From the NCBI RefSeq assembly GCF_007833635.1, contig NZ_CP031125.1, forward strand, positions 124,001 through 188,000: a stretch of DNA of 64,000 bases, written 5' to 3'. The stretch's first letter is position 1. The number at the start of each line of letters is the position of its first letter. This DNA is from Candidatus Pelagibacter sp. FZCC0015 (GTDB lineage: Bacteria; Pseudomonadota; Alphaproteobacteria; Pelagibacterales; Pelagibacteraceae). Under the pieces are notes generated by a model. That model searched no databases. It saw nothing but the letters and a program-made list of their open reading frames with translations, and was not told where the DNA came from. Below, in pieces: positions 27,956 to 36,750 of the stretch. A program made the position numbers and the translations under genes.

Positions 27956-28306
27956 ATGCCAAAAGAAAAAAAGACGTTATTAGATTTTTGGGAAGATCAA
28001 ATGAGGCAATCGCATACAGCCAGTAACTATTTTTTTAGAAAATCTCCTTCTCACTATCATATGATGTTATTAGTAATGTCTGCACATAAAGAAAATAAAA
28101 AACTATCTGTTGAAGAACTTAAAACTAAATTATTTAAAACATCTAGACCTAAATCCGCATTAATTATTACTGAAGCTTGTGAAAAAGGATTCTTTCGTCT
28201 TGAAAAAACATCAACAGACCAAAGGATAAAAAATATAATACCAAGTGATTCATTTATTAAAGAATTTAATGAATACCTGGATACCTTAAAAAATATAAGT
28301 TATTAG
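27956..28306 (+). CDS. Small MarR-like winged-helix regulator
   Basis: A 116-residue protein with a predicted helix-rich N-terminus (LLDFWEDQMRQSHTASNYFF) and a winged helix of MarR type: KLSVEELKTKLFKTSRPKSALIITEACEKGF then a basic wing FRLEKTSTDQRIKNIIPSD. It lies 5 bases after tdm, so it is co-transcribed and a likely local regulator of TMAO or amine genes. It is shorter than typical MarR proteins (about 140-150). The ligand is unknown. SAR11 has few regulators, so one kept in this position is notable. Confidence 0.75.
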   Translation: MPKEKKTLLDFWEDQMRQSHTASNYFFRKSPSHYHMMLLVMSAHKENKKLSVEELKTKLFKTSRPKSALIITEACEKGFFRLEKTSTDQRIKNIIPSDSFIKEFNEYLDTLKNISY

Positions 28307-28335
28307 CGATAAATTTCACAAAAATCGAAATATCT

Positions 28336-28353
28336 AAATTATATATATAATTT
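28336..28353. promoter_or_regulatory. 18-bp perfect palindrome, candidate operator
   Basis: AAATTATATATATAATTT lies 30 bases after the MarR-like gene and about 55 bases before the FAD oxidoreductase gene. MarR proteins bind palindromes of about this size, so it could be an operator for the downstream amine operon. It is A/T-only, so chance is a real alternative. Confidence 0.3.
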
Positions 28354-28407
28354 TTAGTTCTATAAAAAATTATATTAATTACTATTTGCAAAAAATAATG
28401 TTTTCAC

Positions 28408-29736
28408 ATGATGTCATTACCTTCGAAAGCAAAAGTAGTTATAATCGGTGGTGGAATTCATGGTCTAAGTACTGCCTGGAAACTTTCTGAAACTTACAAA
28501 AATCCTGGTGATATCGTTGTCTTAGAAAAAAAAGATACTGCTGCTGGCGCAAGTGGAATTGCTTGTGGAGTTGTAAGAAATAATTATTTCCAACCAGCGA
28601 TGAGAGAATTAATGGCTCACTCAGTTTCTGTGTGGGAAAGTGATCCTAAAGCATTTAAATATAACCCAGTTGGTTATTTACAAATATCACCTGAGGTAAT
28701 GCACGAAGATGTTGCAACTATTTACGAACAACAAAAAGCTATTGGATACGAGTCAGTATTTATAGAAGGTGAAAAAGATTGTTCAAATTATATGAAGGGT
28801 ATTTTTGATGATTGGCAAGCACAGGGAATTACTTCTGTACTTCATGAAAAAAAAGGTGGATACGCATTTAATAAAGATTCAATTAAAGCACTAGAGAGTA
28901 AATCTACATCAAATGGTGTGCAAGTGATGAAAGGTGTAAAAGTTACAGGATTTAAAAAAGGGAGTAACAGTCAAGCTGTTACAGGAGTAGAAACAGATAA
29001 AGGTATAATTGAGTGTGAACAAGTTGTTATTGGAGCAGGACCTTGGGCGAGAGATTTTTGGAATATGTTAGAGTTACCTAAAACAGCAAACATCAAAGGT
29101 AAAGATGGTAAAATGCATGAAACTGATATGTGGACATACTGGATGTTACAAGAAGGTGTTATTGGTGTTGAACCAGATTTTTTAAAAACAAATGATGGAA
29201 AACAACCACCTGTAGTTCATGTAGACTCGACTGCTCCGTTATATTCAGACAAAACTAAAAAATTATTAACAGATAAAATTTGGGGAATTTATTATAAACC
29301 TGATATTGAAGGATTAGGTGTTCAAGGTGGTACTTCACCTTACATAGTCAAAAAACATTTTGATCAAGTTAATGTTGATCCTTATGGAATTGAATCTCCT
29401 GAGTATCAAACAACTGATGCATTTAGTGAAATGTGGTGTTCAGCTTTAGCGCATTGTCAAAAAAGATTTGAAGGTAAATCAGATTTATATAGAAAAGGAC
29501 CATCAGGTGGACTTGGATGTATGACGCCAGACTCGTTTCCAATCTTTGATAGATTTTTTGAAAACGTTTACATGATTGCAGATGCAAACCATGGATACAA
29601 AATGATTGGTGTTGGTGAGCTTGTTGCAAAAGAAATTCTTGGTACTGAAAGTGATTTATTAAAACCATTTAGATTCAACCGTTACGAGAAGGGAGAGCTT
29701 CACCCTACTTCGAACAGTCCGTTTCCTTGGAGCTAG
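28408..29736 (+). CDS. FAD-dependent amine/amino-acid oxidoreductase (DadA/SoxB-like)
   Basis: A 442-residue flavoprotein of the DAO family. The dinucleotide loop VVIIGGGIHGLSTAWKL is at residue 10, followed by KDTAAGASGIACGVVRNNY. The C-terminal flavin segment GLGCMTPDSFPIFDRF and ANHGYKMIGVG complete the fold. It resembles monomeric sarcosine/dimethylglycine-type oxidases. It leads a run with a glutamine synthetase homologue and mgsABC, so an N-methylated amine or gamma-glutamyl compound is the probable substrate. I cannot name it. It is a candidate for the dimethylamine step missing from the island, but with no direct support. Confidence 0.85.
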   Translation: MMSLPSKAKVVIIGGGIHGLSTAWKLSETYKNPGDIVVLEKKDTAAGASGIACGVVRNNYFQPAMRELMAHSVSVWESDPKAFKYNPVGYLQISPEVMHEDVATIYEQQKAIGYESVFIEGEKDCSNYMKGIFDDWQAQGITSVLHEKKGGYAFNKDSIKALESKSTSNGVQVMKGVKVTGFKKGSNSQAVTGVETDKGIIECEQVVIGAGPWARDFWNMLELPKTANIKGKDGKMHETDMWTYWMLQEGVIGVEPDFLKTNDGKQPPVVHVDSTAPLYSDKTKKLLTDKIWGIYYKPDIEGLGVQGGTSPYIVKKHFDQVNVDPYGIESPEYQTTDAFSEMWCSALAHCQKRFEGKSDLYRKGPSGGLGCMTPDSFPIFDRFFENVYMIADANHGYKMIGVGELVAKEILGTESDLLKPFRFNRYEKGELHPTSNSPFPWS

Positions 29737-29805
29737 ACTCTAAGCCTAGACACAAATAAATTTTTCAGCTACGTTTGAATAAATTAAATTCATTGAGGGG
29801 TGAAA

Positions 29806-31275
29806 ATGACAGATCTAGAAAAACACGTTAACCAACCGGGACGTGCGAAATTAGTAAAAGACGTTAGAGCAAAAATTAAAGAATTAGGAATAACTTATAT
29901 TTATTTTCAATTCATTTCAGTCACTGGAAGAGTTGTTGGAAAAGGTATCCCTGCTGATCATTGGGAAAGAACTGCAGAAAAAGGTTTTCAATTAGTTTAT
30001 GGTTCTACTGCAAATTTATTCTTAGATCGTCATAATAATTACATCGGTTACGGACCAGAGGCTATGGAACTTGTGGGAATTCCTGATCCAGAAACTTTCG
30101 TTCAATTACCTTGGGACAAAAGAGTTGCAAGAGTATTTTGTACATGTTTCAGAAACAGAGAAGAAAGAGAAAATCCAGGTGGTCATTTAACTTCTGACTG
30201 TAGAGGAAATTTAAGAATTTTCATGGATGAATTTAAAAAGAAACATGGATTAGAATTAAGAGTAGGTACAGAGCCTGAAATGATGTGGTTAACTAAAAAT
30301 GAAGACGGAACTCCTTCAGGAAAAGGTTTTTCAAAACCTTTCTGTTACCACATTGATCAATTTGAGTCATTAAGACCTGTATTTATGCAAGTAATAGAAT
30401 ATGCAAATGCTATGGGTCTTGATATGATTCAGGGTGACCACGAGGATGCACCAGGTCAATTAGAATTAAACTGGACTTACGATAACGTTTTAAGAAATGC
30501 AGACAGATTATCTACTTACAGGCAAATTTGTGCTCAAGTTGCAAGAGAGCATAATTTAATTGCTTGCTTTATGACAAAACCTTTTATGGGTGTTTCTGCA
30601 AGTGGTTGTCATACAAACATGTCTTTATGGAAAGGTGGAACGGTTAAAGTAAATAAGCTTGGTCATAAATCTTTACCAGGTGTTGATGGGGTGTTTAGTT
30701 ATGTTGAGGGTGGAACAAATACTTTCATGCCTGATACAAAAGATATGCAAATGCCAGGTAAAATTGGATTGCAATCAATCGCAGGTATCATGAAGCACTT
30801 GCCAGCATTAACGGCTCTTGGATCTTCAACAGTAAACTCTTATAGAAGATTGTGGGATCAAGGTTTTTGGGCTCCTGTTTACGCAGACTGGGGATATCAA
30901 AACAGAACTTGTGGTTTAAGAGTTTCTGCTCCAGGAAGATTTGAGTATAGATCAGTAGACTCGATGCATAATCCATATCTATTAGGTGCTGCTTTATTAA
31001 AAGCTTGCGATGAAGGTATAAGTAAGAAAATGAAACCAGCGGCTCCAGAATCTAGAAATATTTATGAAGCTCAAAAAGCTGGTAAAGATGTTAAAAAACT
31101 TCCATTAAGTTTAGGTGAAGCTTTGGATAGACTGGCAGAGGATGAAGTGATCAAATCTGCAATGCCAGATGAAATGTATAAAGTTTTCCATTGGTACAAA
31201 AACGATGAGTGGGAAAGATTTCTTGGTGCAACAACGCAATGGGATCTGGATACTTATCTTGATTGTCTACCGTAG
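29806..31275 (+). CDS. Glutamine synthetase-family ligase, non-canonical
   Basis: A 489-residue GS-family ligase that forms gamma-glutamyl bonds with ATP. The N-terminal beta-grasp contains YIYFQFISVTGRVVGKG, and the catalytic domain shows GTEPEMMWL, GDHEDAPGQLELNW, SASGCHTNMSLW, STVNSYRR and a SAPGRFEYRSVDS metal/nucleotide segment. It lacks the adenylylation-site region of GlnA and differs from the second GS homologue at 36918. ATG at 29806 is preferred to an in-frame GTG at 29800 because GAGGGG lies just upstream. It leads into mgsABC, so its acceptor is likely ammonia or an alkylamine. Confidence 0.85.
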   Translation: MTDLEKHVNQPGRAKLVKDVRAKIKELGITYIYFQFISVTGRVVGKGIPADHWERTAEKGFQLVYGSTANLFLDRHNNYIGYGPEAMELVGIPDPETFVQLPWDKRVARVFCTCFRNREERENPGGHLTSDCRGNLRIFMDEFKKKHGLELRVGTEPEMMWLTKNEDGTPSGKGFSKPFCYHIDQFESLRPVFMQVIEYANAMGLDMIQGDHEDAPGQLELNWTYDNVLRNADRLSTYRQICAQVAREHNLIACFMTKPFMGVSASGCHTNMSLWKGGTVKVNKLGHKSLPGVDGVFSYVEGGTNTFMPDTKDMQMPGKIGLQSIAGIMKHLPALTALGSSTVNSYRRLWDQGFWAPVYADWGYQNRTCGLRVSAPGRFEYRSVDSMHNPYLLGAALLKACDEGISKKMKPAAPESRNIYEAQKAGKDVKKLPLSLGEALDRLAEDEVIKSAMPDEMYKVFHWYKNDEWERFLGATTQWDLDTYLDCLP

Positions 31276-31307
31276 GTCACAGAAATAGATAGAAAGGGTA
31301 TAAATAT

Positions 31308-32252
31308 ATGTGTGGGATAGCTGGTTTAATTCATAGAGGAAAATCTTCTAATGTTGGAAGTGAACTACAAGGTATGCTTCAAGCATTAAAACATAGAGGA
31401 GAAGACTCAACAGGTTACGCTTTATATGGAGATACAGATGGTAAAAATTTCATTATGCGTTTTAAAGTTGGAGAAAACGTAGGTGAAGGAAGTTCATCAG
31501 TTATGGAAGATGTGTCTGTATATGATGAAAGAAAAAAAATTGTAGACCAAACTCTGGCTGAGATGGGTGCTAAAGTAGTTAAAGAAGAGAGAACTCTTCC
31601 CTACTCGCTTAGATATGAGATTGATTATGATACAAAAGATTTATTAGATTTTTCCCAAAGAATTGAAAGTATTCCAGGAGTTGAAATTTTATCTATGGGA
31701 AAATCATTAGAAGTAATTAAAGATCTTGGTAATGCTAAAATGGTCTGTGATAGATATAATTTAGATAAAGTGGTTGGAACACATGCTATTGGTCATGCTA
31801 GAATGGCAACAGAGTCTGGTGTGGATATTAAATCTGCTCACCCTTTCTGGGGCTATCCATTTAGTGATGTATCTGTAGTACACAATGGACAATTAACTAA
31901 CTATTGGAATAACAGAAGAGTTCTAGAAAACAAAGGTATGAGATTTATGTCTGAGTGTGACTCAGAATTAATCGCAGTTTATCTTGCAGAAAAAATGAGA
32001 GATGGAGCAACTTTAGAAGAAGGAATGAAAGAGTCGTTAACTGGTTTAGATGGGGTTTTCACTTACTTTGTTGCAACCAAAGATTCATTAGGTATGGCAA
32101 AAGACACTATGGCTGCAAAACCTTTGGTTTTATATGAGTCTGACGATTTAGTTGCAATGGGATCAGAAGAAATAGCAATAAGATCTGTATTACCACAAGA
32201 AATTGATACATATGATCCATTTGATGGGGAGGTGAAAGTATGGCAAATCTAA
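31308..32252 (+). CDS. mgsA: N-methylglutamate synthase subunit A (class II amidotransferase)
   Basis: A 314-residue class II glutamine amidotransferase domain like the N-terminal part of glutamate synthase. Cys2 (MCGIAGLIHRG) becomes the N-terminal nucleophile after methionine removal. HARMATESGVDIKSAHPF and VVHNGQLTNYW complete the active site. With MgsB and MgsC it would transfer methylamine from gamma-glutamylmethylamide to 2-oxoglutarate. GAAAGGG precedes the ATG. Its last 13 bases overlap mgsB. The same gene set in rhizobia is called glxB-C-D, so a plain GOGAT-like role is the alternative. Confidence 0.85.
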   Translation: MCGIAGLIHRGKSSNVGSELQGMLQALKHRGEDSTGYALYGDTDGKNFIMRFKVGENVGEGSSSVMEDVSVYDERKKIVDQTLAEMGAKVVKEERTLPYSLRYEIDYDTKDLLDFSQRIESIPGVEILSMGKSLEVIKDLGNAKMVCDRYNLDKVVGTHAIGHARMATESGVDIKSAHPFWGYPFSDVSVVHNGQLTNYWNNRRVLENKGMRFMSECDSELIAVYLAEKMRDGATLEEGMKESLTGLDGVFTYFVATKDSLGMAKDTMAAKPLVLYESDDLVAMGSEEIAIRSVLPQEIDTYDPFDGEVKVWQI

Positions 32253-33094
32253 AAACAGTATCTAAAAAGTCAAAAGCCCAATCAATGGGTATGCACACCG
32301 AAGTATTAACAGGAAGAACTCAGCAAAAATTCTTTAATCCTGATGAAGCAGAAAACTTTTATTATTTTGGCACATACGATGTAGATTTTAATAAAAGAAC
32401 AGAGCTTGATGTTAAGGACATGACAGCACCAGAAGCTAATAAAGAAATCGATAACCTAATGAGCCAAGGTTATGGAACAATAGTTATTAAAAACCCTCAA
32501 GGTAAACACAGTCTAGGAGTTGGTATTTTAAATAAACTTAATTTAATTTTTGAAGGAAGTTTAGGGTACTTTGGAATGGGTTCTTGTGATGGTCCAATCG
32601 TTAGAATTAATGGAAGAGTTGGATGGTCGTGTGCAGAAAATTTAATGGCTGGTAAAGTAGTGATAGAAAAAAATGCTGGATCTTGTTTTGGTGCGGCAAT
32701 TAGAGGTGGAGATTTAATTTGTAAAGGTAGTGTTGGTGCCAGAACTGGTATTGATATGAAAGGCGGAACTATAATAATTGGTGGTGACGCTGGTGCATTT
32801 ACTGGTTTCATGATGCAAAGAGGAAGAATAATTATTCTTGGAAATGTAGGAATAAATTTGGGTGACTCAATGTACGATGGGACAATTTTCGTAGGTGGAG
32901 AAATTGGATCTTATGGTAGTGATGCAGTAGATGCTGAGTTAACTAAAAGCGATCAAGATTGGCTAAAAAGAAAATTAAAAGTAGCTGAGATTGGTGAAAA
33001 TTTTGATGTTAGTAAAATGAAAAAAATTGTAGCTGGTAAAAAACTTTGGAATTATGACAATTTGGAACCTACAGAGAAGAAAGGAGCAATATAA
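32240..33094 (+). CDS. mgsB: N-methylglutamate synthase subunit B (GXGXG domain)
   Basis: A 284-residue beta-helix (GXGXG) protein matching the C-terminal structural domain of glutamate synthase. The repeats are plain: AAIRGGDLICKGSVGARTG, DMKGGTIIIGGDAGAFTG, MQRGRIIILGNVG and MYDGTIFVGGEIGSYG. The domain has no catalytic residues but links the amidotransferase and FMN domains. The start overlaps mgsA by 13 bases with a GAGGTG ribosome site inside it, and the stop shares one base with the mgsC start. Confidence 0.88.
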   Translation: MANLKTVSKKSKAQSMGMHTEVLTGRTQQKFFNPDEAENFYYFGTYDVDFNKRTELDVKDMTAPEANKEIDNLMSQGYGTIVIKNPQGKHSLGVGILNKLNLIFEGSLGYFGMGSCDGPIVRINGRVGWSCAENLMAGKVVIEKNAGSCFGAAIRGGDLICKGSVGARTGIDMKGGTIIIGGDAGAFTGFMMQRGRIIILGNVGINLGDSMYDGTIFVGGEIGSYGSDAVDAELTKSDQDWLKRKLKVAEIGENFDVSKMKKIVAGKKLWNYDNLEPTEKKGAI

Positions 33095-34506
33095 TGCCTA
33101 AGAAAAAATCTAAAAAAATTAAAAAAAATGGAAAAGGTGTTGGTGGAAAAGCTGATGTCCATGCACATGAAGAAGGTAAAAGAAATAAAAGTTTATTAGG
33201 ACATAATGCTATCTTCACTCCTGAAGTAATAGATGACATTCATATAAAATCTCAACTTGGAAGATACAGAATGCGTGGAATGGCATTGATGAAAAAAATT
33301 CCTACATTTGATGATTTGGTTTTCTTGCCTGGAACACTAACTAGATTTGTAATCGAAGGTTACAGAGAAAAATGTGAAACAAAGACTGTAATTGGTCCAA
33401 GATGTGAAAATCCAATTGAGTTAGACATTCCGGTTTATATTACAGGAATGAGTTTCGGTGCGCTTTCTTATGAAGCAAAAACTGCTTTAGCAAGAGGAGC
33501 AACAATGGCGGGAAGTGCTACATGTTCTGGTGAAGGTGGAATGATACCTGATGAAAGAAGATATTCTGAAAAATGGTACTACCAATGTATTCAATCAAGA
33601 TATGGTTTTAATCCTCATCATGCACAATTAGCAGATGGTATTGAAGTATTTATTGGACAAGGACAAAAAGTTGGAATGGGTGGACACTTAATGGGTCAGA
33701 AAGTTACTGATCAAGTTGCAGAGATGAGATCATTACCATCTGGTATCGACCAAAGATCTCCAGCAAGACATCCAGACTGGCTAGGACCAGACGATTTAGC
33801 TCTAAAAGTAGAGGAGTTAAGACAGTTAACAAAAAATAAAGTGCCAATTCAATTAAAGTTAGGTGCATCTAAAGTTTATGATGACGTGCGTATGGCTGCA
33901 AAATGTGATCCAGACTCTATTTATTTAGATGGAATGGAAGGTTCTACTGGAGCTGGCCCACATATCGCTGCTGCAAATACTGGTATTCCTGGTATTGCTG
34001 CAATTCGAGAAGCTAGAAGAGCAATCGATGATGTTGGTAAAACTGGAAAAGTAACATTAATTTATGCTGGTGGAATTAGAGATGGTGCTGACATGGCTAA
34101 AGCTTTAGCTTTAGGTGCTGATGCAATAGCTATTGGTACAGGATCAATGATTGCATTAAACTGCAACAAAGATATCCCAGAAGCAAACTTTGAAAAAGAA
34201 ATGGGTGTAAAAGCAGGTGAATGTTATCACTGCCACACTGGAAGATGTCCAGTTGGTGTTGCAACACAAGATCCTAAATTAAGAGCAAGATTAAACCCTG
34301 ATGATGCTGCATTAAGAGTTTATAATTATCTTCACTCAATGACTTTAGAGGCTCAGCTATTAGCAAGAGCTTGTGGTAAAACTAATATCCACTCTTTAGA
34401 GCCTGAAGATTTAGCTGCTTTAACATCGGAAGCATCAGCTTTAGCGAAAGTTCCATTAGCTGGAACTAACTACACAGTTGGTGTTGATAACTACCACAAA
34501 ATATAG
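33094..34506 (+). CDS. mgsC: N-methylglutamate synthase subunit C (FMN/Fe-S glutamate synthase domain)
   Basis: The 470-residue catalytic subunit, homologous to the FMN domain of GltB. PVYITGMSFGALSYEAK, GEGGMIPDERR and the TIM-barrel glycines of LIYAGGIRDGADMAKALALGAD are visible. The Fe-S cysteines fit ECYHCHTGRCPVGVATQ (C-x2-C-x4-C). The first 30 residues are unusually lysine-rich (MPKKKSKKIKKNGKG), unlike family cores. It would reduce the imino intermediate to N-methylglutamate. A strong AAAGGAG site lies inside mgsB. It is followed at 8 bases by an unknown protein with a similar lysine-rich start. Confidence 0.88.
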   Translation: MPKKKSKKIKKNGKGVGGKADVHAHEEGKRNKSLLGHNAIFTPEVIDDIHIKSQLGRYRMRGMALMKKIPTFDDLVFLPGTLTRFVIEGYREKCETKTVIGPRCENPIELDIPVYITGMSFGALSYEAKTALARGATMAGSATCSGEGGMIPDERRYSEKWYYQCIQSRYGFNPHHAQLADGIEVFIGQGQKVGMGGHLMGQKVTDQVAEMRSLPSGIDQRSPARHPDWLGPDDLALKVEELRQLTKNKVPIQLKLGASKVYDDVRMAAKCDPDSIYLDGMEGSTGAGPHIAAANTGIPGIAAIREARRAIDDVGKTGKVTLIYAGGIRDGADMAKALALGADAIAIGTGSMIALNCNKDIPEANFEKEMGVKAGECYHCHTGRCPVGVATQDPKLRARLNPDDAALRVYNYLHSMTLEAQLLARACGKTNIHSLEPEDLAALTSEASALAKVPLAGTNYTVGVDNYHKI

Positions 34507-34514
34507 AGGTAACT

Positions 34515-34925
34515 ATGCCAAAGAAAAAAAATAAAAAAGTAGCAAAAACAAAAGAGGTAAAAGGTCAGTTAGGTAAAAAGAAAGAGACTGCTAGAGAAAA
34601 AATGATTGGTCAGTCTATTGGTTACCGATACGATGTTAATCTTTTACCTGACTATTCTAAACTAACTCCATTTCTTAAGAAATACATAGAAGCAATGGGA
34701 TGGGATGATTTGAATTGGTTGGAAGATGTACATATGGGCTATGAAGAAGACAGACCTGCAGTATTCTGCAGAAATGCAAATGGATGGGTTACAATTCCAA
34801 AATCAATTAAACTTCCAAATAATCAGCAAGATAGAGACATGATTGCAAGAGAACTTTTGGTTAAGTTTCAAATGTCTCCAAAACATCCACTTGTTGATTT
34901 AAAAAAAGCTTATTTAAAATTTTAA
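34515..34925 (+). CDS. Unknown 136-residue basic protein after mgsC
   Basis: I do not recognise it. The first 30 residues are lysine-rich (MPKKKNKKVAKTKEVKG), much like the start of MgsC. The remaining 100 form a compact-looking domain with MIGQSIGYRYDVNLLPDY, GWDDLNWLEDVHMGYEE and CRNANGWVTIPKSIKLP. There is no membrane segment or signal. An AGAGGTA site precedes the ATG. It is the last gene before a perfect terminator, so it belongs to the GS-mgsABC transcript and may be an accessory subunit. Confidence 0.75.
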   Translation: MPKKKNKKVAKTKEVKGQLGKKKETAREKMIGQSIGYRYDVNLLPDYSKLTPFLKKYIEAMGWDDLNWLEDVHMGYEEDRPAVFCRNANGWVTIPKSIKLPNNQQDRDMIARELLVKFQMSPKHPLVDLKKAYLKF

Positions 34926-34952
34926 TATTTCAATTGAAAGTTGATTATTTTT

Positions 34953-34980
34953 AAAAACCTAGCGTCCATGCTAGGTTTTT
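34953..34980 (+). terminator. Intrinsic terminator after the mgs operon
   Basis: An 11-bp perfect stem (AAAAACCTAGC / GCTAGGTTTTT) with a 6-base loop ends in five T residues, 27 bases after the stop of the unknown gene. It ends the FAD-GS-mgsABC-unknown transcript. The A-tract on the left would make it work in both directions, although no gene approaches from the right. Confidence 0.85.
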
Positions 34981-35048
34981 GATCTTATTTATATTTGTAT
35001 CGAATCAGAAAATTTTATAGGGTTTCTTTAAACTAATATGGAGTAAAT

Positions 35049-36449
35049 ATGACTGATCAGTTAGGCGCTCTTACTACCATATTTACAGAATTTTACTACT
35101 GGGTGACAGTAGTACTGATGTTCTTAATTCACGTCGGATTCTGTATGTATGAAGTTGGGGCTTCTCGATACAAACACCATCAACATACTCTTATGAAAAA
35201 TACAATGCTGATACCTTTGGTAACAGTAACTTGGTTTTTCTTTGGTTGGTGGATATACTGGGCTTTTCCAACAGGACCAGGAATAGCACCTTCAATAATG
35301 AATGAAAGTACCGCGCTAATTACAGATGAATCTGCATTTAGTGCTACATGGTACACAGCGACAAGTGAATTAATGGCTGTTAACTTAGGAGACCATATTT
35401 CTGGAGTCTTCTGGGCTGCATTCCTTTTATTCTCTTGGACAGCTGCGTCTATTGTTTCGGGAGCAATCATTGAAAGAATTACAACCTTTGCATTTGGTAT
35501 ATTAGCCATAGCAATCGGTTCTGTATTTTGGACAATAGATGCTGCATGGGGATGGCACTTTGATGGATGGATGCTTAAAATTTTAGGATACCACGATGCA
35601 TATGCATCAGGAGTAATTCACGCAATCGCAGGTGGATTTGCTTTAGGTGTTCTGATGGTTTTAGGACCAAGAATTGGTAAATTCTCGTCAAGTGGTGAGC
35701 CAAGAAACATTGGACCAAGAAATCCTTGGCTAGTTACAGTTGGATTGTTTTTAATTTATACTGGTTTCTGGGGATTTTATGCGGCTTGTAACATACCGAT
35801 CTTTGACCTTGGACCAGAATATGGAATGGAAGGTATAAGTTATTGGACAGCTACAAACATTTATGTAACCCCTACTACACTTAGTGGTATTACTTTTAAC
35901 TTCTTGATGTCATTATCGGGAGGATTATTAGCAGGTTATTGGATTGCTAAAGGTGATCCTTTCTGGACATACTCAAGTGGATTAGCAGGTGTTATCTGTG
36001 CTTCAGCTGGAAATGATTTATATCACCCAATTCAAGCAATGATCATTGGTATGATTGGTGTTGTGATTGCATACAAACTACATTACTGGGTTGAACGTAA
36101 GTTCAAAATTGATGATGCAGTTGGTGCTGTAGCAGTACATGGTTATGCTGGATTTGTTGGTCTAGTAATTTGTGGTTTTGTTCTAAATGGTTATCCATCG
36201 TCTGGTTACAGTGTTGGAGCTATGTGGGATGGAACTACTTATGCTACTATTAACCCATTAGGACAATTCCTAGGAGCAATAATAATGTTCGTAGTTCTTG
36301 GACTAATACCAGGCTATATCATAGCTAAAGTACTTAACGGTATGGGTAAATTAAGAATCCCACGTGAAGTAGAAATAGCTGGATTAGACTATGAAATGAT
36401 GGAGTCTGCTAAAGAAGATGAAAAAGCAGTTTCATCAGCAACCAGGTAA
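35049..36449 (+). CDS. amt: Ammonium transporter (Amt family)
   Basis: A 466-residue inner-membrane channel with about eleven hydrophobic segments. The two pore histidines fit SGVIHAIAGGFALG and AVAVHGYAGFVGL, and WHFDGWM and WGFYAAC also match the family. The loop between the first helices and the extra acidic C-terminal tail (MMESAKEDEKAVSSATR) make it longer than AmtB of E. coli without signal. It has its own start region after the terminator, sits between mgs genes and the gmaS-like gene, and may carry ammonium or methylammonium. No glnK is seen next to it. Confidence 0.95.
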   Translation: MTDQLGALTTIFTEFYYWVTVVLMFLIHVGFCMYEVGASRYKHHQHTLMKNTMLIPLVTVTWFFFGWWIYWAFPTGPGIAPSIMNESTALITDESAFSATWYTATSELMAVNLGDHISGVFWAAFLLFSWTAASIVSGAIIERITTFAFGILAIAIGSVFWTIDAAWGWHFDGWMLKILGYHDAYASGVIHAIAGGFALGVLMVLGPRIGKFSSSGEPRNIGPRNPWLVTVGLFLIYTGFWGFYAACNIPIFDLGPEYGMEGISYWTATNIYVTPTTLSGITFNFLMSLSGGLLAGYWIAKGDPFWTYSSGLAGVICASAGNDLYHPIQAMIIGMIGVVIAYKLHYWVERKFKIDDAVGAVAVHGYAGFVGLVICGFVLNGYPSSGYSVGAMWDGTTYATINPLGQFLGAIIMFVVLGLIPGYIIAKVLNGMGKLRIPREVEIAGLDYEMMESAKEDEKAVSSATR

Positions 36450-36461
36450 AGGAGATACAAT

Positions 36462-36692
36462 ATGGCAACAGTTACAAATTGGATCGATCACTTAAATAAA
36501 CCTGCCGAAGAAGTTGTGGGTGCTGTTTATCCTGGTGCTGGTTCAGTAGAGGGAATGCTGGTCATTATTGGTATTATTTTATGGGTTGGTTGGCACGTTC
36601 TTACAGCCAAATCTGAAAGTGAAGAACTTTCAAGACTTGCAAAGAAGAGGCATAGTGCTAACGATCATAAAAGTAATATTACTGACTGGTAA
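36462..36692 (+). CDS. Unknown 76-residue single-helix membrane protein behind amt
   Basis: I do not recognise this. A soluble N-terminus (WIDHLNKPAEEVVGAVYPG) is followed by one membrane helix (MLVIIGIILWVGWHVLTA at about 39-56) and a charged tail of 20 residues (ESEELSRLAKKRH). It starts 12 bases after amt with a strong AAAGGAGAT site and ends before a strong terminator. It is therefore made with Amt and could be a small companion of the channel. Confidence 0.8.
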   Translation: MATVTNWIDHLNKPAEEVVGAVYPGAGSVEGMLVIIGIILWVGWHVLTAKSESEELSRLAKKRHSANDHKSNITDW

Positions 36693-36707
36693 TTAAAATT
36701 AAAATTT

Positions 36708-36737
36708 GGGCGCTACTTAAATGTAGCGCCCTTTTTT
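36708..36737 (+). terminator. Strong intrinsic terminator after amt and its small partner
   Basis: A 9-bp GC-rich stem (GGGCGCTAC / GTAGCGCCC) with a 6-base loop is followed at once by six T residues. It begins 15 bases after the stop of the 76-residue gene and separates the amt transcript from the next small gene. Confidence 0.93.
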
Positions 36738-36750
36738 ATGTTCTAAATTT

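Noticed and set aside
29800..29805. GTG start for the glutamine synthetase homologue
   Set aside because: It lies within the GAGGGG ribosome site of the better ATG at 29806.
32497..32811. 104-residue minus-strand frame inside mgsB
   Set aside because: Proline-rich antisense reading of the GXGXG repeats, not a gene.
36708..36737. Hairpin as a riboswitch for the tiny gene behind it
   Set aside because: The GC-rich stem with an immediate T-run is a plain terminator.
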